Position numbers and translations under genes: made by a program | Notes under the pieces: generated by a model | The model's input: only the letters and a program-made list of their open reading frames with translations | Told to the model about the DNA's origin: nothing | The model's database searches: none | Part shown: in pieces, positions 1 to 4,317 of the stretch | Numbering within the stretch: position 1 is the stretch's first letter | Layout of the letters: each line of letters begins with the position of its first letter | From: Flavipsychrobacter stenotrophus | GTDB lineage: Bacteria > Bacteroidota > Bacteroidia > Chitinophagales > Chitinophagaceae | DNA: 5,913 nucleotides | Assembly (NCBI GenBank): GCA_947371715.1 | Contig: CANBQQ010000218.1 | Location: 1-5,913, forward strand | Direction: 5' to 3'

Positions 1-121
1 AGTTGTTGCGCTGCAAATGGTCGAAGTGACTATTGTCGTCGAATGAAAACAGCTTAAATGCCAAATTCCCATTCTGCGGATTGATGAGCGTAGCATTGGC
101 CGGTGGAGTAGTGGTATTCAT
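1..121 (-). CDS. Probable AraC-family transcriptional regulator, N-terminal fragment (cut by window edge)
   Basis: Only the first 40 codons are inside the window. The frame opens with ATG at 121-119 and has no stop up to base 1. A Pro/Thr/Asn-rich start (residues 1-20) is followed by AFKLFSF and HFDHLQRNN (residues 32-40). That second stretch resembles the start of the cupin-like sensor domain in Bacteroidota AraC regulators, where a His/Arg-containing segment precedes the first strands. The helix-turn-helix domain would lie outside the window, so the family call rests on a short match and is tentative. The start lies 4 bases after the TAA stop of the DUF1348 gene (126-128), so it is probably translated from the same mRNA. 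No Shine-Dalgarno sequence is visible, only an A-rich leader (CTAAAATAAAAAC). Alternative: another cupin-type small protein. Confidence 0.5.
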   Translation of the reverse strand, partial: MNTTTPPANATLINPQNGNLAFKLFSFDDNSHFDHLQRNN

Positions 122-125
122 GTTT

Positions 126-542
126 TTATTTTAGTTTGCGGTCAGCTTGGCTAATAGCTATGTCGTTAATGCTTGCAAAGCGTTTCTGCATGTACCCGTT
201 CTCATCAAATTCCCACATTTCATTGCCGTAGCTGCGATACCATTGTCCGTTCGCATCGTGCCACTCATACTCAAATCTCACCGCCATGCGGTTTTCTCTG
301 AATCCCCAAAGCTCCTTCTTCAATTTGTAGTCAAGTTCTCTTTCCCACTTACCTGTCAGGAACTTCTTTACTTCCTCTCGTCCATTTATAAAATCCGTTC
401 GGTTCCTCCATTCAGTATCCACTGTATAGGCAAGAGATACTTTCTCGGGGTCTTTGCTATTCCATGCATCTTCTGCAGCCTGTACCTTTTGCAGTGCAGT
501 CTCCATTGTAAATGGAGGTAGCGGATATCTTTTGTTTTCCAT
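126..542 (-). CDS. DUF1348 family protein (NTF2-like / SnoaL-like fold)
   Basis: This 138-residue protein covers close to the whole usual length of DUF1348, a family of small NTF2-fold (cone-shaped alpha+beta) proteins of unknown biochemical role. The opening helix carries AAEDAWNSKDPEKV (about 22-35), followed by the family-typical AYTVDTEWRNR (38-48) and FINGREEVKKFL (51-62). The Trp/Tyr-rich strands EYEWHDANGQWYRSYGNEMW (91-110) and FDENGYMQKRFASIND (112-127) complete the fold. There is no signal peptide, so it is probably cytoplasmic. I chose ATG 542-540. A longer frame begins at TTG 617, but its 25 extra codons are simply hairpin DNA read through. A perfect 13-bp stem lies 13 bases upstream of the ATG, and the AraC-like gene follows 4 bases after the stop, suggesting one operon. 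Related NTF2-fold proteins include enzymes and ligand binders, so no reaction can be assigned. Confidence 0.88.
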   Translation of the reverse strand: MENKRYPLPPFTMETALQKVQAAEDAWNSKDPEKVSLAYTVDTEWRNRTDFINGREEVKKFLTGKWERELDYKLKKELWGFRENRMAVRFEYEWHDANGQWYRSYGNEMWEFDENGYMQKRFASINDIAISQADRKLK

Positions 543-555
543 TGTTGACTGTTTT

Positions 556-587
556 AAACAAGGCCATGCCATAACATGGCCTTGTTT
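556..587. terminator. Perfect 13-bp hairpin between the CMD and DUF1348 genes (terminator or leader structure)
   Basis: AAACAAGGCCATG (556-568) and CATGGCCTTGTTT (575-587) are exact inverted repeats separated by 6 bases. Read on the minus strand, the stem ends in TTGTTTT, with A residues at the foot of the upstream arm, so it resembles a rho-independent terminator for the CMD gene, whose stop is at 646-648. It sits only 13 bases before the DUF1348 ATG, which leaves no room for a promoter after it. Any DUF1348 transcript must therefore start upstream or within it and carry the stem in its leader. It could act as a terminator with readthrough, as a leader structure affecting translation, or as an mRNA stabiliser. 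Confidence 0.6.
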
Positions 588-599
588 GATTATCACTAA

Positions 600-619
600 G
601 ATTGGCCTTTGGGCCAATC
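600..619. repeat. Second short hairpin, 8-bp stem
   Basis: GATTGGCC (600-607) and GGCCAATC (612-619) pair around a 4-base loop. The stem lies 12 bases from the 13-bp hairpin and 26 bases downstream of the CMD stop codon in the minus direction. Its GC core is strong, but no T-run follows it on either strand, so alone it is a poor terminator. It may help stop CMD transcription or form part of an operator. Confidence 0.45.
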
Positions 620-626
620 AAATGTA
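619..626 (-). promoter_or_regulatory. Candidate -7 promoter element for DUF1348 and the AraC-like gene
   Basis: On the minus strand this reads TACATTTG, an exact match to the Bacteroidota -7 consensus TAnnTTTG. About 20 bases upstream there is only a weak T-rich match to the -33 TTTG element. Transcription would start near 612, inside the second hairpin, giving a leader of about 70 bases that contains the 13-bp hairpin. In AT-rich DNA an 8-base match can arise by chance, so this is a candidate only. Confidence 0.35.
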
Positions 627-645
627 TATGTTTATAGTAGAAATA

Positions 646-1197
646 TTAGAATGTTGCTACATGAGCTGCAACTACCGGGAAGTCTATGACAGTACCGGCC
701 GTGTTATTGAAATAGTTTGTCATGATATTCAGCGCAACATGCCCTATGATCTCGGCTATTTCACCATCGGTCACACCTGCTGCTTTTACTTCGGCTACAT
801 CTGCATCATTTAGTTGGCCATGCTTGGCTACTACCAACTTAGCAAACTGCAGTATTGCCTGTGTCTTTGCATCTTTAGCTATGCCGTCACGCGCGTCTGT
901 AAGTGTTGCCTCATCTATCTTAGCAACGTTAAGGCCCAGGTAAGTATGGGCAGACAGACAGTAGTTACAAGCGTTACTTTCTGCTACTGCCATAGCGATA
1001 AGATTACTGTTTTTTAAGCCAAGCTTGCCGGTGCCCAGTGCACCACTAAGACTAAGGTAGCCTTCAAGGAATGCACGTGCATTACCCATTGTCCTCATCA
1101 TGTTAGGAACAACGCCCAGTTTGCTTTGAACTGCATTAAAAAGTTCTTTTGTTTTGCCTGAAGCCTGTTCAGGATCGATAGCTGTTAAACGTGCCAT
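646..1197 (-). CDS. Carboxymuconolactone decarboxylase / AhpD-like family protein
   Basis: This 183-residue all-helical protein belongs to the carboxymuconolactone decarboxylase (CMD)/alkylhydroperoxidase AhpD-like superfamily. The diagnostic site is ESNACNYCLSAHT (73-85), giving the C-x-x-C-x-x-x-H arrangement C77, C80, H84, with the conserved acidic residue E73 before it. In AhpD-type proteins the two cysteines do thiol-disulfide chemistry and the His/Glu form the proton relay, so a thiol peroxidase or related redox role is likely. A true decarboxylase is less likely because the CxxC pair is present. The flanking helices (LKNSNLIAMAVA 61-72; DGEIAEIIGHVALNIMTNYFN 144-164) fit the family. 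It has no signal peptide. The start at ATG 1197 follows an AAAGAGAA stretch that may serve as a weak ribosome site. Its own promoter is likely in the 110-base gap upstream. Its physiological substrate cannot be read from sequence. Confidence 0.9.
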   Translation of the reverse strand: MARLTAIDPEQASGKTKELFNAVQSKLGVVPNMMRTMGNARAFLEGYLSLSGALGTGKLGLKNSNLIAMAVAESNACNYCLSAHTYLGLNVAKIDEATLTDARDGIAKDAKTQAILQFAKLVVAKHGQLNDADVAEVKAAGVTDGEIAEIIGHVALNIMTNYFNNTAGTVIDFPVVAAHVATF

Positions 1198-1233
1198 TTC
1201 TCTTTATTTTATGTTTTGTCGTTATTGACAGTG

Positions 1234-1264
1234 CAAAGGTGCAACAACATAAAAGGCTGTAAAA
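1234..1264 (-). promoter_or_regulatory. Candidate promoter for the CMD gene
   Basis: On the minus strand CACCTTTG (1241-1234) matches the -7 consensus TAnnTTTG at all fixed positions but the first. TTTT (1264-1261), 19 bases upstream, is a near match to the -33 TTTG. The predicted start, near 1227, would give a leader of about 30 bases. The -33 end coincides with one arm of the symmetric dyad at 1261-1296, which could therefore be an operator. Confidence 0.45.
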
Positions 1265-1296
1265 TGGACGATCACCGCATTGTGATGGATAATTTT
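1261..1296. repeat. Symmetric two-armed dyad between the secreted-protein and CMD genes
   Basis: Two nested inverted repeats share one centre at 1278.5: AAAAT (1261-1265) with ATTTT (1292-1296), and ATCAC (1271-1275) with GTGAT (1282-1286), with equal 5-base gaps between outer and inner arms. On the minus strand the last arm, ATTTT, gives a short T-run after the inner stem. It could thus be a weak terminator for the secreted-protein gene, or a protein-binding dyad at the CMD promoter. Each arm is only 5 bp, so chance is not excluded. Confidence 0.35.
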
Positions 1297-1308
1297 CCCG
1301 TAGTAGTT

Positions 1309-2016
1309 TTAGTAAGGTGTTGTAGTTTCTCTCCTGGTCTTCTTTTTGAAACTCTTATCCAGCTCGTCGGCAAATGGGTAGTACTCCATTTCAAATTGTT
1401 TTGACTTAAAGAAATATCTCTTTGTCCTGTTGTGGGGCAACTTCCTGGCTTCTTCAAGTGTGAGCACTGTAGGGTTGGCATAGGCCATTTTGTAAAAGTG
1501 TGTCAGCTGGTGAAACTTACTGTTATAAACAGTCAGTCCCAGGCCATGCGTACGGCCACCTTCCTGCTGATACTTTTCTTTATCGCTTTCGGTAAGTGGA
1601 GAGTTGAAATAGGTCTGAAAATCGCCGGTGCCATAGTAGGCAAGAATATAATTAGGCTTGGCCGTATCAATTTTCACATCAGTAGCTATGCTGCCATCAG
1701 CATTCAACACAATGCCGGCAAACTGTTTGTGATAGATCTTTTCGTAGTTGCTATCCATTATGTAGTATACGGGGTACGACTCAAGATTCTCTGTAAAATC
1801 CATAATCGTGCGGATGCGTACTTGCTCTGCGTCTGCCGCTATGGTAGCAAATAATTCTGTGTTGTTCACTTTGCGCGCTGCTTCAAGTCTGTTCTTCTCT
1901 GCATGTAGCATTACAAGCACCATTCCCTTCTTTTTAGTGGCAGTATCTGTAGCTGCAATTGAATGACCGGCCGTAAGTAATAGGACGCTAAGTATTAATG
2001 AAAATATCCTGCTCAT
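1309..2016 (-). CDS. Secreted protein of unknown function with signal peptide
   Basis: I do not recognise a family in this 235-residue protein. Residues 1-21 form a clear Sec signal peptide: basic MSR, hydrophobic core IFSLILSVLLLTA, and a likely signal-peptidase I site after SIA (20/21 or 21/22). There is no lipobox cysteine, and the mature chain has no cysteine and no further membrane span, so a soluble periplasmic or exported protein is expected. The mature part begins with a Lys-rich, probably helical segment (28-73). It continues with a Tyr-rich, probably beta section that includes YPVYYIMD (81-88), NYILAYYGTGDF (122-133) and THGLGLTVYNSKFHQLTHFY (156-175). The C-terminal 35 residues are highly basic (KSFKKKTRRE at 221-230). 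The start ATG at 2016 is fixed by the signal peptide. It lies 51 bases after the methyltransferase stop with no promoter-like sequence between them, so the two are probably co-transcribed. Confidence 0.75.
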   Translation of the reverse strand: MSRIFSLILSVLLLTAGHSIAATDTATKKKGMVLVMLHAEKNRLEAARKVNNTELFATIAADAEQVRIRTIMDFTENLESYPVYYIMDSNYEKIYHKQFAGIVLNADGSIATDVKIDTAKPNYILAYYGTGDFQTYFNSPLTESDKEKYQQEGGRTHGLGLTVYNSKFHQLTHFYKMAYANPTVLTLEEARKLPHNRTKRYFFKSKQFEMEYYPFADELDKSFKKKTRRETTTPY

Positions 2017-2067
2017 AGATCGTTTAGTGTATAGTTAAAAATGTTGTTGCTAAAGTGTTTGGGTTAC

Positions 2068-2886
2068 TTACTGTTTTTCTGCAATAAAGTTTAGCCCGAA
2101 GAAAAAGTACTCTCTTCTCAAGCCTTGCTCCATCTGTATCTTACGCTCTTTTTCCAGCAATGCTTGCGGGTCTGAAAAGCGGTAGTGTACGGGTAAATAA
2201 TAACGCACATACTGCACGCTGCTATTAGGAATATTGAATCCGTTTTCTTCAAAAAGGTGTCTCCAGTTTTCCAGGCTGCGGATGTTCTCGTTACCTATCA
2301 GAATATCTTTTTTCAGCTTCTCATCCCAAATGGTGATGATGCGTTTATTGCCCCTGTATTTATACAGCTTTGCGCGCTGTATAATATTGCTGCCATTCTC
2401 TTCTATGGATAGTACCCGTCCTTTAGGGCTCAGGCAGTTCTGAAATATCTTTAGTGCATCATTTATAGGCTCCAGATGGTGCAGGGTGTCTTGCACTATT
2501 ATCAGGTCGCAGCTATTGGCTGCAGGTGGTGTATCGAATAGATTTTCGTAAGTGCAGGTAAATAGTGAGGAATCGCCAAATTGGCTCCAGTACTCTTTTC
2601 TTTTCTGAACCGTGTCGTAATAAAATTCAAGAGTAGTGCCATGTGTTTTGATGCCATTCATGGCCAGGAACAAACATGTAGTTCCATATCCGCTGCCACA
2701 GTCCCATATGCGCAACTCCTTATTATCAGCAACCTGCTTTTGTATGTAACGCAATCTTTCGAGGAAGTAATTCCTGCGAAAATGCCATGAAGATTTTTTA
2801 CCCAGGAATTTATAGTAAGGCTGCATCTCGGTGTGCACTTCCAATTCTTTAAGCATCAGTTCAAAGAACTGTTCCGGTTGCATCAT
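2068..2886 (-). CDS. Class I SAM-dependent methyltransferase, substrate unknown
   Basis: This 272-residue protein has the Rossmann-type methyltransferase core. Motif I is RIWDCGSGYGTT (59-70), with the D62-x-G64-x-G66-x-G68 loop that holds S-adenosylmethionine. The acidic residue ending strand 2, which normally binds the ribose hydroxyls, is probably E87 in THGTTLEFYY (81-90). DLIIVQDTLHHLEP (127-140) is the strand-4/post-motif region often seen in small-molecule methyltransferases of the methyltransf_11/12 type, and SPKGRVLSIEE (153-163) is the strand-5 turn. An about 50-residue helical N-terminal extension (FFELMLKELEVH, HFRRNYFLERL) and a long C-terminal part with RYYLPVHYRFSDP (228-240) and REYFFFGLNF (258-267) probably form the substrate side. 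It is cytoplasmic and has no signal peptide. Two adjacent ATGs (2886-2884, 2883-2881) can start it; I list the first. A strong promoter match lies at 2949-2980. The substrate cannot be told from sequence. Confidence 0.88.
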   Translation of the reverse strand: MMQPEQFFELMLKELEVHTEMQPYYKFLGKKSSWHFRRNYFLERLRYIQKQVADNKELRIWDCGSGYGTTCLFLAMNGIKTHGTTLEFYYDTVQKRKEYWSQFGDSSLFTCTYENLFDTPPAANSCDLIIVQDTLHHLEPINDALKIFQNCLSPKGRVLSIEENGSNIIQRAKLYKYRGNKRIITIWDEKLKKDILIGNENIRSLENWRHLFEENGFNIPNSSVQYVRYYLPVHYRFSDPQALLEKERKIQMEQGLRREYFFFGLNFIAEKQ

Positions 2887-2948
2887 ATGTACTCAATTCA
2901 AATAATCAATTAGAATGGCGGAGTATCCACCATCATTCCTGGCAGCAG

Positions 2949-2980
2949 CAAAGGTAAATCCTATGTACTTATATGCCAAA
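2949..2980 (-). promoter_or_regulatory. Bacteroidota-type promoter of the methyltransferase gene
   Basis: On the minus strand TTTG (2980-2977) is followed after 20 bases by TACCTTTG (2956-2949). Both boxes match the Bacteroidota housekeeping consensus TTTG / TAnnTTTG exactly, with normal spacing. This is the best promoter in the window. It predicts a start near 2942, a leader of about 56 bases, and a transcript likely to include the secreted-protein gene. Confidence 0.7.
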
Positions 2981-3018
2981 TACAAAATGTAGCCACTGTT
3001 ATGGCTAAAAATACAAAA
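2978..3018. promoter_or_regulatory. Dyad flanked by direct repeats between divergent genes (possible operator)
   Basis: TAGCCA (2990-2995) and TGGCTA (3002-3007) form a 6-bp dyad with a 6-base centre. A 10-base direct repeat, AAATACAAAA, lies on both sides at 2978-2987 and 3009-3018, with copies 31 bases (about three helix turns) apart. The left copy overlaps the methyltransferase -33 box, and the right copy lies upstream of the candidate promoter of the plus-strand gene. A regulator binding here could influence both genes. No known factor can be named. Confidence 0.35.
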
Positions 3019-3049
3019 AGTGTGTCTGTTTTATTGTGTATTTCTTCAT

Positions 3050-3057
3050 CAGTTTTG
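3050..3057 (+). promoter_or_regulatory. Candidate -7 element for the SnoaL-like gene
   Basis: CAGTTTTG fits the -7 consensus TAnnTTTG except for its first base. The T-rich stretch at 3028-3032, about 19 bases upstream, is an imperfect -33 box. The start would be near 3064 with a leader of about a dozen bases before ATG 3077. This would pair divergently with the methyltransferase promoter. Confidence 0.35.
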
Positions 3058-3076
3058 CAGAATAAAACCACTCATT

Positions 3077-3439
3077 ATGATCACAGAAAACACTGCACAG
3101 CATATTGGCACCGAATGGGTAAATGACTGGAACAGCCATGACCTGGACAAGGTGATGAGCCACTATTCCGATGACATTCATTTCACATCACCATTCGTCA
3201 TCAAGATCAATAATGATCCAACCGGTGTTATTAACTCCAAACCCGCACTCAGAGTTTATTTCGAGCGGGCGTTAAATGCATACCCCGACCTGCATTTCGA
3301 ATTGTACTGCATACTTTCATCGGTTAACTCTATTGTTGTTTACTACAAGAGCGTCAACAACCTGTTTGCCGCCGAGTTGATGGAACTCGATGAAGAGGGT
3401 AAGGTAGTGAAGGTTGTAGCGCATTATGGCAGCCAATAA
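3077..3439 (+). CDS. SnoaL-like / NTF2-like fold small protein
   Basis: The 120-residue product has the layout of the SnoaL-like branch of the NTF2 superfamily. A first helix with EWVNDWNSHDLDKVMSHY (13-30) leads into the strand SDDIHFTSPF (31-40), the commonest signature of these proteins. Next come a helix around PALRVYFERALNAYPDLHFEL (56-76) and C-terminal strands SIVVYYKSV (85-93) and GKVVKVVAHYGS (108-119). It is cytoplasmic and full length for the family. Members include polyketide cyclases, isomerases and many ligand-binding proteins, so no reaction can be assigned. I chose ATG 3077. A longer frame from ATG 3020 adds 19 residues (MCLFYCVFL...) unlike the family and lying across the candidate promoter. 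The GNAT gene follows 57 bases after the stop and has its own promoter match. It is a different NTF2 subfamily from the DUF1348 gene. Confidence 0.82.
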   Translation: MITENTAQHIGTEWVNDWNSHDLDKVMSHYSDDIHFTSPFVIKINNDPTGVINSKPALRVYFERALNAYPDLHFELYCILSSVNSIVVYYKSVNNLFAAELMELDEEGKVVKVVAHYGSQ

Positions 3440-3465
3440 TTTTATAGCTACCAAATTCCTTACTC

Positions 3466-3473
3466 TATATTTG
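3466..3473 (+). promoter_or_regulatory. Candidate -7 element for the GNAT gene
   Basis: TATATTTG matches TAnnTTTG exactly. The upstream T-rich stretch at 3440-3445 is a weak -33 box at roughly the right distance. The predicted start near 3480 gives a leader of about 16 bases, so the GNAT gene may be transcribed separately from the SnoaL-like gene, although readthrough is possible since I see no terminator between them. Confidence 0.45.
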
Positions 3474-3496
3474 TATCAACGATCAATGCCGTCTAT

Positions 3497-4102
3497 ATGA
3501 AAAAGTACTCTGAATTGCTTGATGACGACATACTTACCGAAATGACCTTTGAGCCACTAACACGGGCCAACTGGCTGCAGTTTACCCAACTGTTTGGTGA
3601 GCGCGGTGCCTGTGGTAATTGTTGGTGCATGTACTACAGGCTCAACAAGGCGGAGTTCGCTGAAGGCAAGGTAGATGGCGGCAACAAGCAGGCTATGAAA
3701 GACCTGGTATGGAACGAAGCACCTACCGGACTTATGGGTTTCTATGATGGCCAGGCAATAGCCTGGTGCGCCTTTGCCCCTCGGGAAGATTTCCCAAAGA
3801 TGGCTCGCTCAAGAGTACACAAGCCAATTGATGCCGAACCTGTATGGTCTGTTACTTGTTTCTTTATAGACAAGAATTTCAGACGCATAGGTGTGTCTGT
3901 CGCGCTACTCAAAGGATTGATCAACTATGCCCGGGCGCAAAATATAAAGATCATTGAAGCCTATCCTACCATCCCTACACAAGAATCATTGCCAGATTCA
4001 TTTGCCTGGATAGGACTGTACAAATCATTTGAAAGAGCTGGATTTGAAATTGTAGACCGTACCTCCAAAAGCAGGCCGATGGTAAGGTACTACACCAAAT
4101 AG
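3497..4102 (+). CDS. GNAT-family N-acetyltransferase with N-terminal Cys cluster
   Basis: This 201-residue protein is a GNAT-fold acyltransferase that would use acetyl-CoA to acetylate an amine. Motif A is VTCFFIDKNFRRIGVSVALL (119-138). The segment R129/R130-I-G132-V-S is the pyrophosphate-binding loop (consensus R/Q-x-x-G-x-G/A, with Ser in place of the last Gly/Ala). Motif B follows as LYKSFERAGFEIVDR (174-188). Before the core sits GACGNCWCMYYR (37-48), giving C39, C42 and C44. This CxxCxC-Trp segment occurs in a recognisable GNAT subgroup and might bind metal or sense redox state, but that is inference. The start ATG 3497 overlaps the TGA stop of a four-codon frame (ATG 3486) by ATGA, so translational coupling is conceivable but may be chance. 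The end of the gene (GGTACTACACC) is repeated at 4235-4245 beyond a palindromic element. The acceptor substrate is unknown. Confidence 0.88.
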   Translation: MKKYSELLDDDILTEMTFEPLTRANWLQFTQLFGERGACGNCWCMYYRLNKAEFAEGKVDGGNKQAMKDLVWNEAPTGLMGFYDGQAIAWCAFAPREDFPKMARSRVHKPIDAEPVWSVTCFFIDKNFRRIGVSVALLKGLINYARAQNIKIIEAYPTIPTQESLPDSFAWIGLYKSFERAGFEIVDRTSKSRPMVRYYTK

Positions 4103-4219
4103 ACATTTGTTTACACTTTTGTATGCGTCAACCACTCTCCTCCTTTTGAAGGAGGAGTACCCTAAATTTCGGCTTTTTCTGCCGAAATTTAGGGGGAGGT
4201 GGTTATTACATTTGGTGTA
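4091..4219. repeat. 10-bp inverted repeat bracketing the palindromic element
   Basis: TACACCAAAT (4091-4100), the last codons of the GNAT gene, is exactly inverted as ATTTGGTGTA (4210-4219) on the far side of the structured element. The pair would let the whole region fold into a longer hairpin that includes the GNAT stop codon. It could reflect how the element inserted or an extended transcript-end structure. Confidence 0.5.
4130..4204. repeat. Palindromic element with three-way-junction fold (REP-like)
   Basis: Three nested inverted repeats fit a cruciform-like fold. An outer stem AACCAC (4130-4135)/GTGGTT (4199-4204) encloses two hairpins. The first is CTCCTCCTT (4137-4145)/AAGGAGGAG (4149-4157) with a 3-base loop. 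The second is a perfect 14-bp stem, CCCTAAATTTCGGC (4160-4173)/GCCGAAATTTAGGG (4181-4194), with loop TTTTTCT. Intergenic elements with CCACC...CCTCC...GGAGG...GGTGG architecture are often dispersed in Bacteroidota genomes, so a repeat-family member is likely, but copy number cannot be seen here. It lies between convergent genes, where it might also end transcription or protect the 3' end of the GNAT mRNA. Confidence 0.7.
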
Positions 4220-4234
4220 TTTTCAAGTCGGAAT

Positions 4235-4245
4235 GGTACTACACC
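4235..4245 (+). repeat. Second copy of the GNAT gene's 3' end
   Basis: GGTACTACACC here repeats 4086-4096 exactly. Read in frame, AAG TCG GAA TGG TAC TAC ACC GAC AAA AAA TAG gives K-S-E-W-Y-Y-T-D-K-K-stop, compared with the gene's own K-S-R-P-M-V-R-Y-Y-T-K-stop. It could be the displaced original end of the gene or a remnant of a related gene, or chance. The matching text is short, so I do not call a pseudogene. Confidence 0.4.
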
Positions 4246-4271
4246 GACAAAAAATAGGGTGGCACTAAACG

Positions 4272-4299
4272 AATAAAGGCTCCATGCGGAGCCTTTATT
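4272..4299. terminator. Bidirectional rho-independent terminator
   Basis: AATAAAGGCTCC (4272-4283) and GGAGCCTTTATT (4288-4299) form a perfect 12-bp stem with the 4-base loop ATGC. Each stem ends in a T-rich arm (CCTTTATT on either strand), so it can act in both directions. It sits between the convergent GNAT (plus) and HU-SPOR (minus) genes, 19 bases beyond the HU-SPOR stop codon, and ends both transcripts. Confidence 0.85.
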
Positions 4300-4317
4300 G
4301 TATAAGATCGGGTATGC

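Noticed and set aside
147..521. Long plus-strand open frames opposite the DUF1348, CMD, secreted-protein and HU-SPOR genes
   Set aside because: They are antisense shadows: they lie fully over well-supported genes, have no recognisable domains and have Cys/Ser-rich compositions typical of reverse-strand reading.
543..617. Upstream extension of the DUF1348 frame to a TTG at 617
   Set aside because: The 25 added codons are hairpin DNA (both inverted repeats) and do not resemble the family's N-terminus; ATG 542 gives the expected length.
1271..1286. CRP/FNR-like site ATCAC-N6-GTGAT
   Set aside because: The half-sites point the wrong way: the CRP consensus is TGTGA-N6-TCACA, whereas here the order is TCAC then GTGA.
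3020..3076. Start of the SnoaL-like protein at ATG 3020
   Set aside because: The added 19 residues are Cys/Phe-rich and unlike the family, and the extension runs through the candidate promoter; ATG 3077 begins just before the conserved first helix.
126..3439. DUF1348 and SnoaL-like genes as a recent duplication
   Set aside because: They share only the general NTF2-like fold; the proteins have different signature motifs and no visible stretch of identity.
4130..4204. CRISPR repeat or riboswitch
   Set aside because: There is only one copy in the window with no regularly spaced repeats, and it lies between the 3' ends of convergent genes rather than in a leader.
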